Below, in pieces: positions 1 to 8,211 of a stretch of 64,000 nt of DNA (position 1 is its first letter; every line of letters begins with the position of its first letter). The DNA comes from Caryophanales bacterium UBA743. Its GTDB lineage: Bacteria; Bacillota_I; Bacilli_A; RFN20; CAG-826. The translations under genes were made by a program, and so were the position numbers. The notes below the pieces were generated by a model. It made no database searches. It had not been told where the DNA came from and was given only the letters and a program-made list of their open reading frames with translations. The stretch is from NCBI GenBank assembly GCA_002297365.1, contig DBKT01000004.1, positions 124,001 through 188,000 of the forward strand. Reading direction: 5' to 3'.

Positions 1-150
1 CAAAATAACGCCGCTCGCTTCTTGAGAAAGTAATGTAATTTTCATTTGGGGAACGATGCCTAATTCGCGGAGGTGTTTCATTGCTTTATCGCCCCCGGTG
101 ATTTTCATTACCGTTAATTCTTGATTCAGTGGTGCAATCAATATTGGCAT
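1..150 (-). CDS. FeoA-domain protein, 5' part (runs off window)
   Basis: The reverse strand reads MPILIAPLNQELTVMKITGG onward for 50 codons to the window edge. The pattern of a short hydrophilic start, a Thr/Val-Met-Lys-Ile strand, 'GGDKAMKHLRELGI' and 'MKITLLSQ' is the SH3-like FeoA fold, which assists the FeoB ferrous iron channel or forms the C-terminal part of DtxR-type regulators. The start ATG (148-150) is preceded by a GGAGT ribosome site. It is transcribed away from the DtxR-like gene at 275, an arrangement common for iron or manganese uptake genes controlled by that regulator. The rest of the gene, and probably feoB, lies outside the window. Confidence 0.75.
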   Translation of the reverse strand, partial: MPILIAPLNQELTVMKITGGDKAMKHLRELGIVPQMKITLLSQEASGVIL

Positions 151-208
151 AGTTAGTTACTCCTTATGCCGCTATTATAATCTCGGCTATTAAGAAATCA
201 ATAAAAAG

Positions 209-238
209 TTAGTACCATAAAACTAAAATAATTGTTAG
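209..238. promoter_or_regulatory. Candidate DtxR/MntR operator: two overlapping inverted repeats
   Basis: TTAGT-8nt-ACTAA (209-226) and CTAA-8nt-TTAG (223-238) are overlapping inverted repeats in the divergent gap between the feoA-like gene and the DtxR-like regulator. The TTAG/CTAA arms resemble the half-sites bound by DtxR-family metalloregulators. A site here could control both genes. Function is inferred. Confidence 0.45.
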
Positions 239-274
239 AATGATGTTATCCTATTAAAGAAAGAGGTATGAATT

Positions 275-655
275 ATGGCAATTGACGCTTTAGAATCAGC
301 AGAGGACTATTTAGAGAGAATCTTGATGCTCCAAGAACAGGGGATGAAAGAAATACACGCCGTTGATTTGGCTTCTTCCTTTGGCTACTCTAAGGCATCG
401 ATTTCAATCGCCCTCCACAAATTAGAGGAGAAGGGGTATGTTGCCCTTGGATTAAAAAGTCAGCTTTATTTAACTCCAGCCGGTTATGAAATCGCTAAAA
501 AGGTTTATGAGAGACATCAGATTATCTCCAATTGGCTCATTTCCATTGGCGTTAGCAAAGAGAATGCGCTAAAAGACGCCTGTCGGATGGAGCATTTTAT
601 CTCCGATGAGTCCTTCCAAGCCATTAAAGCGCTGAATTCAAAAGAAGATAACTAA
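275..655 (+). CDS. DtxR/MntR-family metal-dependent transcriptional regulator
   Basis: 126 aa. Residues 1-65 form the winged helix-turn-helix typical of DtxR/MntR ('ESAEDYLERILML', 'VDLASSFGYSKASISIALHKLEEKGYV'). Residues 70-120 form the helical dimerization and metal-binding domain ('YERHQIISNWLISIGV', 'DACRMEHFISDESFQAI'), with the H and E residues expected of metal ligands. There is no C-terminal SH3 domain, so it is of the short MntR type (about 140 aa). It should repress iron or manganese uptake when the metal is bound. The ATG at 275 is used because the ATG at 268 stops after five codons; AAAGAAAGAGG lies about 9 nt upstream. Divergent from the FeoA-like gene, with inverted repeats between them. 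Confidence 0.88.
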   Translation: MAIDALESAEDYLERILMLQEQGMKEIHAVDLASSFGYSKASISIALHKLEEKGYVALGLKSQLYLTPAGYEIAKKVYERHQIISNWLISIGVSKENALKDACRMEHFISDESFQAIKALNSKEDN

Positions 656-682
656 TCGTTTTCGTTTCCTAAAAGCAAAATG

Positions 683-714
683 ATGGCGCACTTTAAAGTG
701 AGTGCGTCATTTTT
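683..714 (+). terminator. Rho-independent terminator after the DtxR-like gene
   Basis: A 10-bp stem (683-692 with 701-710, one G-T pair) with an 8-nt loop is followed by a run of T. Confidence 0.8.
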
Positions 715-720
715 GTTACG

Positions 721-838
721 ACCCTGGATGACGGAGTCTTTCCCTCAGACTATGCGTATCAAAACGTCAAAGTCCCCTCGGATTTCAAGAACGCTTTAGA
801 GACCCTCGGCCTCATGGCATCATTATCGGAAAATTGAT
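721..838 (+). pseudogene. C-terminal remnant of an unidentified gene
   Basis: Starting directly after the terminator, one frame reads TLDDGVFPSDYAYQNVKVPS and continues to a TGA at 836-838. It has no start codon or ribosome site, yet its composition and codon choice look like the neighbouring coding DNA. It is most simply the 3' end of a decayed gene. I cannot name the family. Confidence 0.4.
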
Positions 839-874
839 AAATGCTTTTTCTTTTATGAAGAAGAGGGAAGAACG

Positions 875-2317
875 TCAGTCGATTTCTTTTCCTTTAGGCA
901 TTATTTTCCCTTTGATAACATAATGAATAATGCCATAAAGCATTACCAAAGCAGCCAAGCACCAGGCGAAGCTGTCCGAGAAACAAAGACCGATATAAGC
1001 TTTATCCGAAATAGGATTCGCAGGATCGATAAGCCTAGGGATGAAAGTGCATATGAGGCTTCTAGCAATCAATTCCGCAAAGCCACTGAGCAAAGGAAAT
1101 ACGGATTTCCCTATTCCTTGCAACGTATTTCTGAAAACGAATAGGCTTCCTAAAAAGAAATAGAAAGCGGAATCGATGAAGATATAGGTGGAAGCGTAGA
1201 AACGCACGCGATCGTTTAAAGAAGAGGCGCTCAAAAAGAAAGAGGCGAATGTGCCATTAATCGCCAAAAGAGCGGCCGCTCCTCCGAAAATGAGATAGAA
1301 AGCGAGCATCAAAACCATGGAATTTTTGAAGCCTCTTTGGATGCGTTTCAAGTCACCGGCCCCAAAATTTTGCCCCTGATAGGAAAGAATGGCGGCCCCC
1401 AAAGCGTTAAACGGAGTCATCATCAAATCGTTGAATTTAACGGCTACGCCATATCCGTTTTGACAATTTTCGACACCGGACAGGTCAAAATGGATGACGG
1501 CGCTTTGCAAAATAATCAAGCCTATCGCAAGGATGGAGAATTGAAAGGCCAAAGGGAGACCAAGCTTTATATGAAGCCAAATATCGCTAAGAGAAAAGCG
1601 AAGATCCTCTTTTCTTAATCTCAGTATCGGATAGCGGAAGTAAATATAAATAAAGGATATAAAGGCGGCTAAAAACTGAGAAAGGATGGTCGCGAAAGCA
1701 GCGCCTTCCACCCCAAAATGGAAAACGACGATAAAAAGGACGTCCAAGATGATATTTATGATTGTTGAGCCAATCAAAAACATAAGGGGAGCCAAAGAAT
1801 CCCCTATGCTTCTAAGAACCGAAACGGCCAAATTATAAAATATTTGCGTGAAAAGGCCGGCATAAATAATAAAGAGATAGCCATAGGCGTACTTATAAAC
1901 GCTGCTATCTTCCTTTATTCCAATGATGCCAAGAAGGTTCTCCGTCAAAGGAAGGACGATGATGGTCAAAATAAGCGAAATCAAAATGCATAGGAATATC
2001 TGCACGGCAAAGCTTTTCCTCATCCCTTTTTCATCTTTGGCTCCGGCTTTGTTGCTCGTGACGACGCTAAAACCAGCCGTGCAGCCGAAAGCAAACTGGA
2101 TGACGATATAGAAAAGCCCATAAACGTCATTGACGCCGGCTACTTCGCTAGAAGAAAGATTCTGGCCGACGATCGCCGCATCAGAAATCGTATAAACTTG
2201 CTGAAAAAGAAGAGAAAGAAGAATCGGCAACATGAAGATGAGAATGGATTTGAGCGGATTCCCCTTGGTCAGATCCATCGGTTTGAACAGATTTTTTATT
2301 TTCTCGGAAAAATTCAT
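875..2317 (-). CDS. MATE-family multidrug efflux transporter
   Basis: 480 aa, the usual length for a MATE (MatE/NorM/DinF superfamily) antiporter, with about 12 hydrophobic segments in two homologous halves. The opening ('MDLTKGNPLKSILIFMLPIL', then 'LFQQVYTISDAAIVGQ') is characteristic of the Firmicutes branch of the family. Such proteins export cationic drugs or metabolites using a proton or sodium gradient; substrate cannot be read from sequence. The start has a GAGAGG ribosome site on the minus strand near 2328. It is a single-gene unit; no regulator lies next to it on the same strand. With a sodium-type ATP synthase in the same genome, sodium coupling is possible. Confidence 0.92.
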   Translation of the reverse strand: MNFSEKIKNLFKPMDLTKGNPLKSILIFMLPILLSLLFQQVYTISDAAIVGQNLSSSEVAGVNDVYGLFYIVIQFAFGCTAGFSVVTSNKAGAKDEKGMRKSFAVQIFLCILISLILTIIVLPLTENLLGIIGIKEDSSVYKYAYGYLFIIYAGLFTQIFYNLAVSVLRSIGDSLAPLMFLIGSTIINIILDVLFIVVFHFGVEGAAFATILSQFLAAFISFIYIYFRYPILRLRKEDLRFSLSDIWLHIKLGLPLAFQFSILAIGLIILQSAVIHFDLSGVENCQNGYGVAVKFNDLMMTPFNALGAAILSYQGQNFGAGDLKRIQRGFKNSMVLMLAFYLIFGGAAALLAINGTFASFFLSASSLNDRVRFYASTYIFIDSAFYFFLGSLFVFRNTLQGIGKSVFPLLSGFAELIARSLICTFIPRLIDPANPISDKAYIGLCFSDSFAWCLAALVMLYGIIHYVIKGKIMPKGKEID

Positions 2318-2494
2318 AGAATTTGCCTCTCGGAAAATATTTTAGAATCATTCTCCGTAGAGGATGACGAATTTTTGCAAATCTTTAACGATTTCTTGGC
2401 ACTAAAAGTTAAAAAACACGCCTTTGGAGTGCTTCAAATTCAAGAGGACGTCACTCCCAATCTAAGGAGCAAAGAGGTCACCAACAAAGGATGA
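2318..2494 (+). pseudogene. Possible coding remnant between MATE gene and purA
   Basis: One + frame reads through this intergenic stretch with protein-like composition ('ESFSVEDDEFLQIFNDFLAL', 'HAFGVLQIQEDVTPNLRS') and stops at 2492-2494. It has no credible start, and its upstream part is only the antisense of the MATE gene. It may be the 3' end of an older gene. Nothing else was seen in this 281-bp gap except the purA leader. Confidence 0.2.
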
Positions 2495-2598
2495 CGCCTA
2501 TTCATTAAAGATATTCTTTCCTTTTTCAAAAATGGGGATAGACTTTATAAGTAATAAGTCAAAATCCTTATTACATTGAAAGAAAGAAGGATTTTTAT

Positions 2599-3885
2599 AT
2601 GTCAACTCTCGCAATTCAAGGCATGCAATGGGGCGATGAAGGAAAAGGCAAAATTACGGATTATTTTGCCACGAAAGCCGATATTGTCGTTCGTTCCCAA
2701 GGAGGAAACAATGCGGGGCATTCTATCGTCGTTGATGGAAAACGCTTTGCTTGCAGGCTTCTCCCATCCGGCGTTTTCCACAAAAACACGGTAAACGTTA
2801 TCGCCGATGGCGTCACGGTCAATCCAACCGCATTGATCGAAGAGATGGATACTTTAGATACGCAAGGGATCAAAGACATCAAGCTTCTTATTTCCAATCG
2901 TGCCACGATTTTAATGCCATACCATATCGATTTGGACCGTGCCCGTGAAAACGCTTTGGGAAAGGCGAAAATCGGCACGACGGGAAGAGGCATCGGCCCT
3001 TCCTATGAAGATAAGGCTTCTCGCCTTGGACTTAGAATGGGCGATATCCTTGACGAAGATTATCTTCGCGAAAGATTAGAAGAAGTCCTTCCGATCAAGA
3101 ATTTGGAATTAAGCGCATTCGGCGCTAGAAAATATAGCGTCGAAGAATTGATGGCCTATTTCGTCCCTGTAAGAAAACGCCTTGCCGGTTTAATCACCGA
3201 CACATCCCTTTATTTAGATGAGCAGATTGCCATGGGCAAAAAAGTGCTTTTCGAAGGAGCTCAAGGCGCTATGCTTTGCTTGACTCATGGCACTTACCCA
3301 TATGTCACCTCCTCCTCTCCTTTAGCGACCGCTATTCCTCTTAATGCCGGTCTCCCATTCGATATGGCTCCGACCATTTGCGGCATTACCAAAGCTTATT
3401 GCACTCGCGTTGGCGCTGGTCCATTCCCAAGCGAAATAACGGGGGATGAGGCGAACGCCATTCGCGAAAAAGGGCATGAATACGGCGTTGTCACCAAACG
3501 TCCAAGACGCATTGGCTGGCTTGACATCATGGAATTGAAATACGTGAAAAGAATCACCGGCGTCAAATACAGCGCTTTGATGCTTTTGGATGTCCTTTCT
3601 GCCGTGGACACAATTAAACTCTGCGTCGGCTATACCTTAAATGGAAAGGCAATCAACACGATGCCATCCACAGTCAAAGAAGTGGGCCAAATCAAAGCGC
3701 AATATATCGAACTCCCGTCTTGGAAAGAAGATATCTCTTCTTGCAAGAGCTTTGACGAGCTCCCTCTCAATGCGAAAAACTATGTCAATAAAATCGAAGA
3801 GCTTACCGGCATCCATTTTGCCTTAATTTCGGTTGGACCAGACCGCGAGCAAACCATTATTCGCAAGGAGCTTTTCAATGATTGA
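2599..3885 (+). CDS. purA: Adenylosuccinate synthetase
   Basis: 428 aa, full length. It joins IMP and aspartate using GTP to give adenylosuccinate, the first committed step to AMP, in the cytoplasm. The N-terminal 'QGMQWGDEGKGKITD' is the PurA signature P-loop with the catalytic Asp, and 'VVRSQGGNNAGHS' is the second conserved block. 'GTTGRGIGPSYEDK' and 'CTRVGAGPFPSE' are the IMP and dimer-interface motifs. The ribosome site is AAAGAAAGAAGG just upstream. It overlaps purB by 8 nt, so the two are translationally coupled; together they complete IMP to AMP. No other purine genes are in the window. Confidence 0.98.
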   Translation: MSTLAIQGMQWGDEGKGKITDYFATKADIVVRSQGGNNAGHSIVVDGKRFACRLLPSGVFHKNTVNVIADGVTVNPTALIEEMDTLDTQGIKDIKLLISNRATILMPYHIDLDRARENALGKAKIGTTGRGIGPSYEDKASRLGLRMGDILDEDYLRERLEEVLPIKNLELSAFGARKYSVEELMAYFVPVRKRLAGLITDTSLYLDEQIAMGKKVLFEGAQGAMLCLTHGTYPYVTSSSPLATAIPLNAGLPFDMAPTICGITKAYCTRVGAGPFPSEITGDEANAIREKGHEYGVVTKRPRRIGWLDIMELKYVKRITGVKYSALMLLDVLSAVDTIKLCVGYTLNGKAINTMPSTVKEVGQIKAQYIELPSWKEDISSCKSFDELPLNAKNYVNKIEELTGIHFALISVGPDREQTIIRKELFND

Positions 3886-5173
3886 GCGCTACGCCCCAAA
3901 GAAAATCGAAGCGCTTTTCACGGATGAATCCCGTTTCGACGCCTATCTTGAGATTGAAATTGCCGTTGTCGAAGGATGGAGCAAAATCGGCCTCGTTCCC
4001 GAAAAAGATCTGAAAGCCATTCAGGAAAAAGCAAAAACAAACGTCGCGAGAATCAAAGAACTGGAGCAAATCACCAAACATGATGTGGTCGCTTTCACCC
4101 GTCAGATTTCTGAAACCCTTGGGGAAGAAAGAAAATGGATCCATTATGGCTTGACTTCAACGGATGTGGTGGACTCTGCCTTGGGGCTTCTTTATAAGAA
4201 AGCGGATGATTTGATCGCCAAAGACTATCTCGACTTTATGGAAGCCTTGAAAGAGAAAGCCTTGGAATATGAATTTCAGCCATGCATCGCGAGAACGCAT
4301 GGCATGCATGCGGAAGTATATTCTTTCGGCTTGAAATTCGCCAGCTTCTATGATGAAGCCAAGCGTTCCTTGACGCTTTTTGAAGAGGCGAGAAAGCAAA
4401 TCGAATGCGTCAAGCTCTCCGGAGCGGTGGGAACATATGCGAATATCGATCCAAGAGTGGAAAGATACGTCGCAAAGAAACTAGGGCTAAACAAGCCTTC
4501 TTGCGCCACGCAAGTCCTTTCAAGAGACCGTCACGAAGAATACGCTTCCGCCATCACGATCGCTTCTTCCCTCATTGAAAAGGTAGCCGTGGAAATCCGT
4601 AATCTTTCCCGCACGGAGATAGGGGAGGTTGAAGAAAGCTTTTCAAAAGGGCAAAAAGGCTCTTCCGCTATGCCTCAAAAAAGAAATCCGATTTCCTCCG
4701 AAAACCTCACCGGCGCCGCAAGGATGATGAGGGGCTACCTTCTTCCTATATTGGAAGACAACGCCCTTTATCATGAAAGAGACATCTCTCACTCCATCGT
4801 CGAACGCGTCAGCCTCATCGATATGATTGAGCTTTTCGACTACATGCTTATGAGAATGGCAAGAGTGGTTGAGAATCTTTCCATCTTCCCGACCCGTATG
4901 GAAGAAAACATCCAAAAGACACATGGCGCCATTTATTCTCAAAGGGCGATGAACGCCTTAATCGAAAAAGGACTTTCGAGAGAAAAAGCATATGATTTAG
5001 TCCAGCCTTTGGCTATGAATTCCGTCACCAAAGGAATGGAATTCATCCCCCAGCTCTTAGAAAATCAAGACATTCTGAAATATCTCTCTCTCGAAGAGAT
5101 TGCCTCGCTAACTAGTGTTGATTATTATTTCAAAAACATTGATTACATTTACAAAGAAATAGGCTTGAAATAG
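3878..5173 (+). CDS. purB: Adenylosuccinate lyase
   Basis: 431 aa. It splits adenylosuccinate to AMP plus fumarate and also acts on SAICAR in de novo purine synthesis. The fumarase/aspartase-superfamily signature 'SSAMPQKRNPISSE' (around residue 260) is intact, as is 'RTHGMHAE' with the catalytic His, and 'HYGLTSTDVVD'. An in-frame alternative start exists at 3833 inside purA, but the ATG at 3878 is chosen because AAGGAG lies 7 nt upstream and the protein then begins with the family-typical 'MIERYAPKKIEALFTDESRF'. It overlaps the purA stop by 8 nt, forming a two-gene operon. Confidence 0.98.
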   Translation: MIERYAPKKIEALFTDESRFDAYLEIEIAVVEGWSKIGLVPEKDLKAIQEKAKTNVARIKELEQITKHDVVAFTRQISETLGEERKWIHYGLTSTDVVDSALGLLYKKADDLIAKDYLDFMEALKEKALEYEFQPCIARTHGMHAEVYSFGLKFASFYDEAKRSLTLFEEARKQIECVKLSGAVGTYANIDPRVERYVAKKLGLNKPSCATQVLSRDRHEEYASAITIASSLIEKVAVEIRNLSRTEIGEVEESFSKGQKGSSAMPQKRNPISSENLTGAARMMRGYLLPILEDNALYHERDISHSIVERVSLIDMIELFDYMLMRMARVVENLSIFPTRMEENIQKTHGAIYSQRAMNALIEKGLSREKAYDLVQPLAMNSVTKGMEFIPQLLENQDILKYLSLEEIASLTSVDYYFKNIDYIYKEIGLK

Positions 5174-5190
5174 GCCTTTTCTTTTTGTTT
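5162..5190 (+). terminator. Probable terminator after purB
   Basis: A short GGCTT/AGGCC hairpin (5162-5176) that overlaps the purB stop is followed by TTTTCTTTTTGTTT. Confidence 0.5.
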
Positions 5191-5252
5191 AGAAAAAAGT
5201 TAGATAACCTAAACATATAGAAGGTATGCCGACTTTTGTCTTTTTCTTTGTG

Positions 5253-5280
5253 TTAACAACCTCTTTTTTCATAGTAAAAT
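5253..5280 (+). promoter_or_regulatory. Promoter of the rnf operon
   Basis: TTAACA (5253-5258) and TAAAAT (5275-5280) are 16 bp apart, about 27 nt before the rnfC start and its GAAAGG ribosome site. Confidence 0.6.
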
Positions 5281-5306
5281 AATCACGTTTTGAAAGGATG
5301 TTTTCT

Positions 5307-5555
5307 ATGGAAACGAGTAAAAAAACAGCTCAGGTTTGCATCCGTTGCGCTCGTTGCATCGACGCTTGTCCTATGGGGTTGAATCCTGTCAATATCATGA
5401 CAACGATGAAAACCATGCCCGTGGACAAAGCAAAGATTAAGCTTCTTAATCCTTGCGCTTGCGATGAATGCGATAAATGCAACAATGTTTGCCCAAGCAA
5501 TATTGATTTAGCGACAATCGTGAAAAGAGCGAAGATTGTTGCGAAGCTTCCTTAA
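5307..5555 (+). CDS. rnfC: Rnf complex subunit C, ferredoxin domain only (82-aa RnfC)
   Basis: 82 aa. It carries two [4Fe-4S] motifs: C11-x2-C14-x2-C17-x3-C21-P ('CIRCARCIDACPMGLNP') and C52-x2-C55-x2-C58-x3-C62-P ('CDECDKCNNVCPS'). These match the C-terminal iron-sulfur domain of RnfC. Normal RnfC is roughly 430-450 aa and has an N-terminal FMN/NADH-binding region and an SLBB domain. None of that is here, and the 133 bp before the gene do not encode it in any frame. The start at 5307 is preferred over the ATG at 5298, which overlaps the AAAGG ribosome site. It is first in the operon C-D-G-E-A-x-B, the standard clostridial order, which supports the identity. What replaces the NADH site is unknown. 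Confidence 0.85.
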   Translation: METSKKTAQVCIRCARCIDACPMGLNPVNIMTTMKTMPVDKAKIKLLNPCACDECDKCNNVCPSNIDLATIVKRAKIVAKLP

Positions 5556-5567
5556 TGAGGTACGTTT

Positions 5568-6731
5568 ATGAGTGAACAAAACATTCAAACTAATCTGAAA
5601 ACGGCTGCGGTTGCAGCAACTCCTAAGAAAGTCCATAAGCAATCTGTCGAATGGATGCTCTATGACGTCTTGATTGCTTTAGCCCCAACCGTCATTTATG
5701 CCATTTTGGCTTATGGGGTCTATGCAATTCGGAACATTTTCCTCCCAGCCGTTACGATGCTTGTAGCGGAAATGGTCTTCGTGCTGATTAAAAATCGTAA
5801 GGTTCTTTTTAGCAAAGACGAGAAAACGAAGAAAGGATTCTTTGATGTTCTTGCACCAACGGATATCGTTTCTCCTTTGATCTCCGGCATCATCTTTGGC
5901 TTAATGGTTTCGAATAGGGACACCGATCCAGAAGGATTGATTTATTTCATCCTTATCGTTTCTGCTTTATTCGGCATCATTTTCGGGAAGCTCTGCTTTG
6001 GTGGCCTTGGGAAAAACATCTTTAACCCGGCTGCCGTTTCCTTTGTCTTCATGCTGATTTGCTTCAGCGGCAAATTCACCGGTGCTTATCACTATAATAC
6101 CTGGGGCCTTTCTTTCTTAGGGAATGCCGCATTCGCGACCGATTCTACCCCACTTGCCAATGGCTTTAACGCTTCTTTGTATGCCTTAGATAATGTGCAA
6201 GCCCTTTTCTTTGGCCAAATCAATGGCGGTATTGGCGAATCTTGCAAGATTCCTCTCCTTATCGGAATGATTTATCTTCTTATTAGAAGGGATATTGATT
6301 GGAAGGTTATCGTTTCTTTCATCTTAACTTTCCTATCCGCGAGTTTGATTGCCGGATTGTTCTTCATGAACGAGAAGGGCGTCAATCCAGGCATGTATGT
6401 GCTTTATGAACTTCTTTCTGGTGGGGTTCTCTTTGGCATGACTTATATGATTAGTGAGCCAGTCACAATGCCTCTTACCTCTCCAAGCCGCGTGATGTAT
6501 GGCATTATCATTGCACTCATCGTGGCTTTTATTCGCACTTTTGCTTCCGCTCCAGAAGGAATGGCCTACGCCATCTTAATGGGCAATGCCTTAGGTTGCT
6601 TCATTGACTATTACAAATGGAGCCGAACCAAATTCAGCTGGAAGAGCTGGGTGGCGATTGCGGCCATTGCCGTTATTGGCTTAGGCATCTTTGCCTGGTG
6701 TATGAATGGCTTTAACTATGGAGGAAATTGA
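5568..6731 (+). CDS. rnfD: Rnf complex membrane subunit D
   Basis: 387 aa with about 9-10 membrane helices, an RnfD/NqrB-family ion-translocating subunit. Conserved blocks include 'LAPTDIVSPLISGI', 'FGKLCFGGLGKNIFNPAAVS' and 'EPVTMPLTSPSRVMYGI'. The segment 'AFATDSTPLANG' corresponds to the region where RnfD/NqrB carries covalent FMN on a threonine, facing outward. The start ATG has AATGAGG upstream and lies 12 nt after rnfC. Together with RnfA, RnfE and RnfG it forms the membrane core that couples electron flow to sodium or proton export. Full length, no defects seen. Confidence 0.95.
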   Translation: MSEQNIQTNLKTAAVAATPKKVHKQSVEWMLYDVLIALAPTVIYAILAYGVYAIRNIFLPAVTMLVAEMVFVLIKNRKVLFSKDEKTKKGFFDVLAPTDIVSPLISGIIFGLMVSNRDTDPEGLIYFILIVSALFGIIFGKLCFGGLGKNIFNPAAVSFVFMLICFSGKFTGAYHYNTWGLSFLGNAAFATDSTPLANGFNASLYALDNVQALFFGQINGGIGESCKIPLLIGMIYLLIRRDIDWKVIVSFILTFLSASLIAGLFFMNEKGVNPGMYVLYELLSGGVLFGMTYMISEPVTMPLTSPSRVMYGIIIALIVAFIRTFASAPEGMAYAILMGNALGCFIDYYKWSRTKFSWKSWVAIAAIAVIGLGIFAWCMNGFNYGGN

Positions 6732-6732
6732 T

Positions 6733-8199
6733 ATGAGCGAAGAAATCAAAAAAGATACGCTTCCTTCTCCATCTCCGAAAGAAGAGAAGAATGGCCTTGG
6801 GAAATGGCTCAAAATCGGCGGCATCCTTTGCGCTATCGCTGGATGTAGCGCTCTTCTTTTAACCGCCTTAAACCTTGTGACTGCTCCTATTATCCAACAA
6901 CATTTGGATGACAAACAAAATGCTGGCTATAAACAAGTATTCAGCGATTGGGCCGCGAATGGCGAAGCAATCGCCATTGAAGATAACCCTAATCTTGCTG
7001 AATATCATATCGCTTATTCCGATACTGCCAAGACGCAGCAAATCGGCTTTATCTATACGACGAAATCCCTTGCTGTAAAGTCTTATGGAAATTTGAAAGC
7101 CATGATCGGCATTAGTGGAGATACCGATTCCCCGGTTCTGGGCAAGGTTTATATGCTTGAAAATAGCCTTTCCTATAAAAGCATTTTAGAAACCGGCTAT
7201 ATTGAGAAATATAATCAAAACCCATCCGATGCGACCTTAAATAACGTCAAATGCGGCGCTACTTATGGTGCCGAAACTCTTCAAAGCATGATCAATGCCG
7301 CAAGAGACCATTACACGTCCATCGGCGATCCTTTCAAAGAAGATCTGGCTCAAGACATCAAGGATATCTGGGGTGAAGGAAGTGCTTATACGGTTGAAAA
7401 CTCCAAAGAAAGCAATGTTTCCGGAGCTCAATACGTCAAGAAAGCGTATTCCTTCTTTGAAGATGATACCAACACGGGTGAAATCGGACGTCTTTATGCC
7501 GCAAAATCCAAAGACGAAACCGGTGACATCTATCTCACCGTTTCTTTCACCGGCGTTAACGATTTAGGGAAGCTTGTCATCACAAAGAACACCCTTACGG
7601 ATTCTTCTTCCTTAAACGCCTATGTATCCGCTTATAACGCCAATCCGGGCGAAGAAACGTTAAATGCAACAAATGGTGCCGCTTCCGAAAGAGTGAAAGC
7701 CATGGTCTCCGAAGCAAAATCCACTTTAACAACCGATGGTGGTTTGAAGTCTTCTAGAAGCTATTTCAAGAACATCGTCGCTGATGGCGCCTACGTTTCT
7801 GTGAGCGATCCAGTCGCTCTTAGCAAAGACGATAAGAAAATCAATGTCCTTCGTTATTGGAACTTGTATTCCGATGAAGGAAAGACAACAGAAGTGGCAA
7901 AGATCTACAAGGTCCAATCTTTGATGGATGCCCATACTTTTGAAGATATCCATATCCATTCGGACACGGTTTTCCTTGTTCTGATTTCTGGCGATAAAGA
8001 CAACCCATCCGTCGGCAAAATGACGTTGATGTGGAATGAAGTTGGAAATAGTCTCGAAAATGTTGTCGAGGATTATGTCAACAAATTCGACGAAAGTAAG
8101 GGAGAGCCTGAAAAAAACCAAACTGGCGCAACCTATACATTAAAAGCCATTTGGAAAGGCACGCAAAAGGCTAAAGCCCTTTATAGCGAAACAAAATAA
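6733..8199 (+). CDS. rnfG: Rnf complex subunit G with three FMN-binding-type repeats
   Basis: 488 aa, against about 190-210 aa for ordinary RnfG. Residues 23-52 form one membrane anchor. Three repeats follow, each with a 'TGEIGRLYAAKS'-like strand, a 'D(S)PxLGK' turn and a C-terminal flavinylation-type segment: about 90-195 (C174-G-A-T177, 'CGATYGAETL'), 235-330 ('NGAASERVKAM', no Thr) and 370-485 (T464-G-A-T467, 'TGATYTLKAI'). Repeats 1 and 3 keep the Thr to which ApbE attaches FMN; repeat 2 has lost it. The domains lie outside the membrane. The ATG at 6733 follows GGAGG and overlaps no other gene; an earlier in-frame start lies inside rnfD. Identity as RnfG rests on the fold and on its place between rnfD and rnfE. 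Confidence 0.9.
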   Translation: MSEEIKKDTLPSPSPKEEKNGLGKWLKIGGILCAIAGCSALLLTALNLVTAPIIQQHLDDKQNAGYKQVFSDWAANGEAIAIEDNPNLAEYHIAYSDTAKTQQIGFIYTTKSLAVKSYGNLKAMIGISGDTDSPVLGKVYMLENSLSYKSILETGYIEKYNQNPSDATLNNVKCGATYGAETLQSMINAARDHYTSIGDPFKEDLAQDIKDIWGEGSAYTVENSKESNVSGAQYVKKAYSFFEDDTNTGEIGRLYAAKSKDETGDIYLTVSFTGVNDLGKLVITKNTLTDSSSLNAYVSAYNANPGEETLNATNGAASERVKAMVSEAKSTLTTDGGLKSSRSYFKNIVADGAYVSVSDPVALSKDDKKINVLRYWNLYSDEGKTTEVAKIYKVQSLMDAHTFEDIHIHSDTVFLVLISGDKDNPSVGKMTLMWNEVGNSLENVVEDYVNKFDESKGEPEKNQTGATYTLKAIWKGTQKAKALYSETK

Positions 8200-8211
8200 A
8201 GGAGAAACGAT

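Noticed and set aside
3833..3877. Longer N-terminus for purB
   Set aside because: The upstream codons lie inside purA, and the AAGGAG site and family start match the ATG at 3878.
5174..5306. Frameshifted N-terminal half of rnfC
   Set aside because: The gap is only 133 bp, contains the purB terminator and an rnf promoter, and encodes no RnfC-like sequence in any frame.
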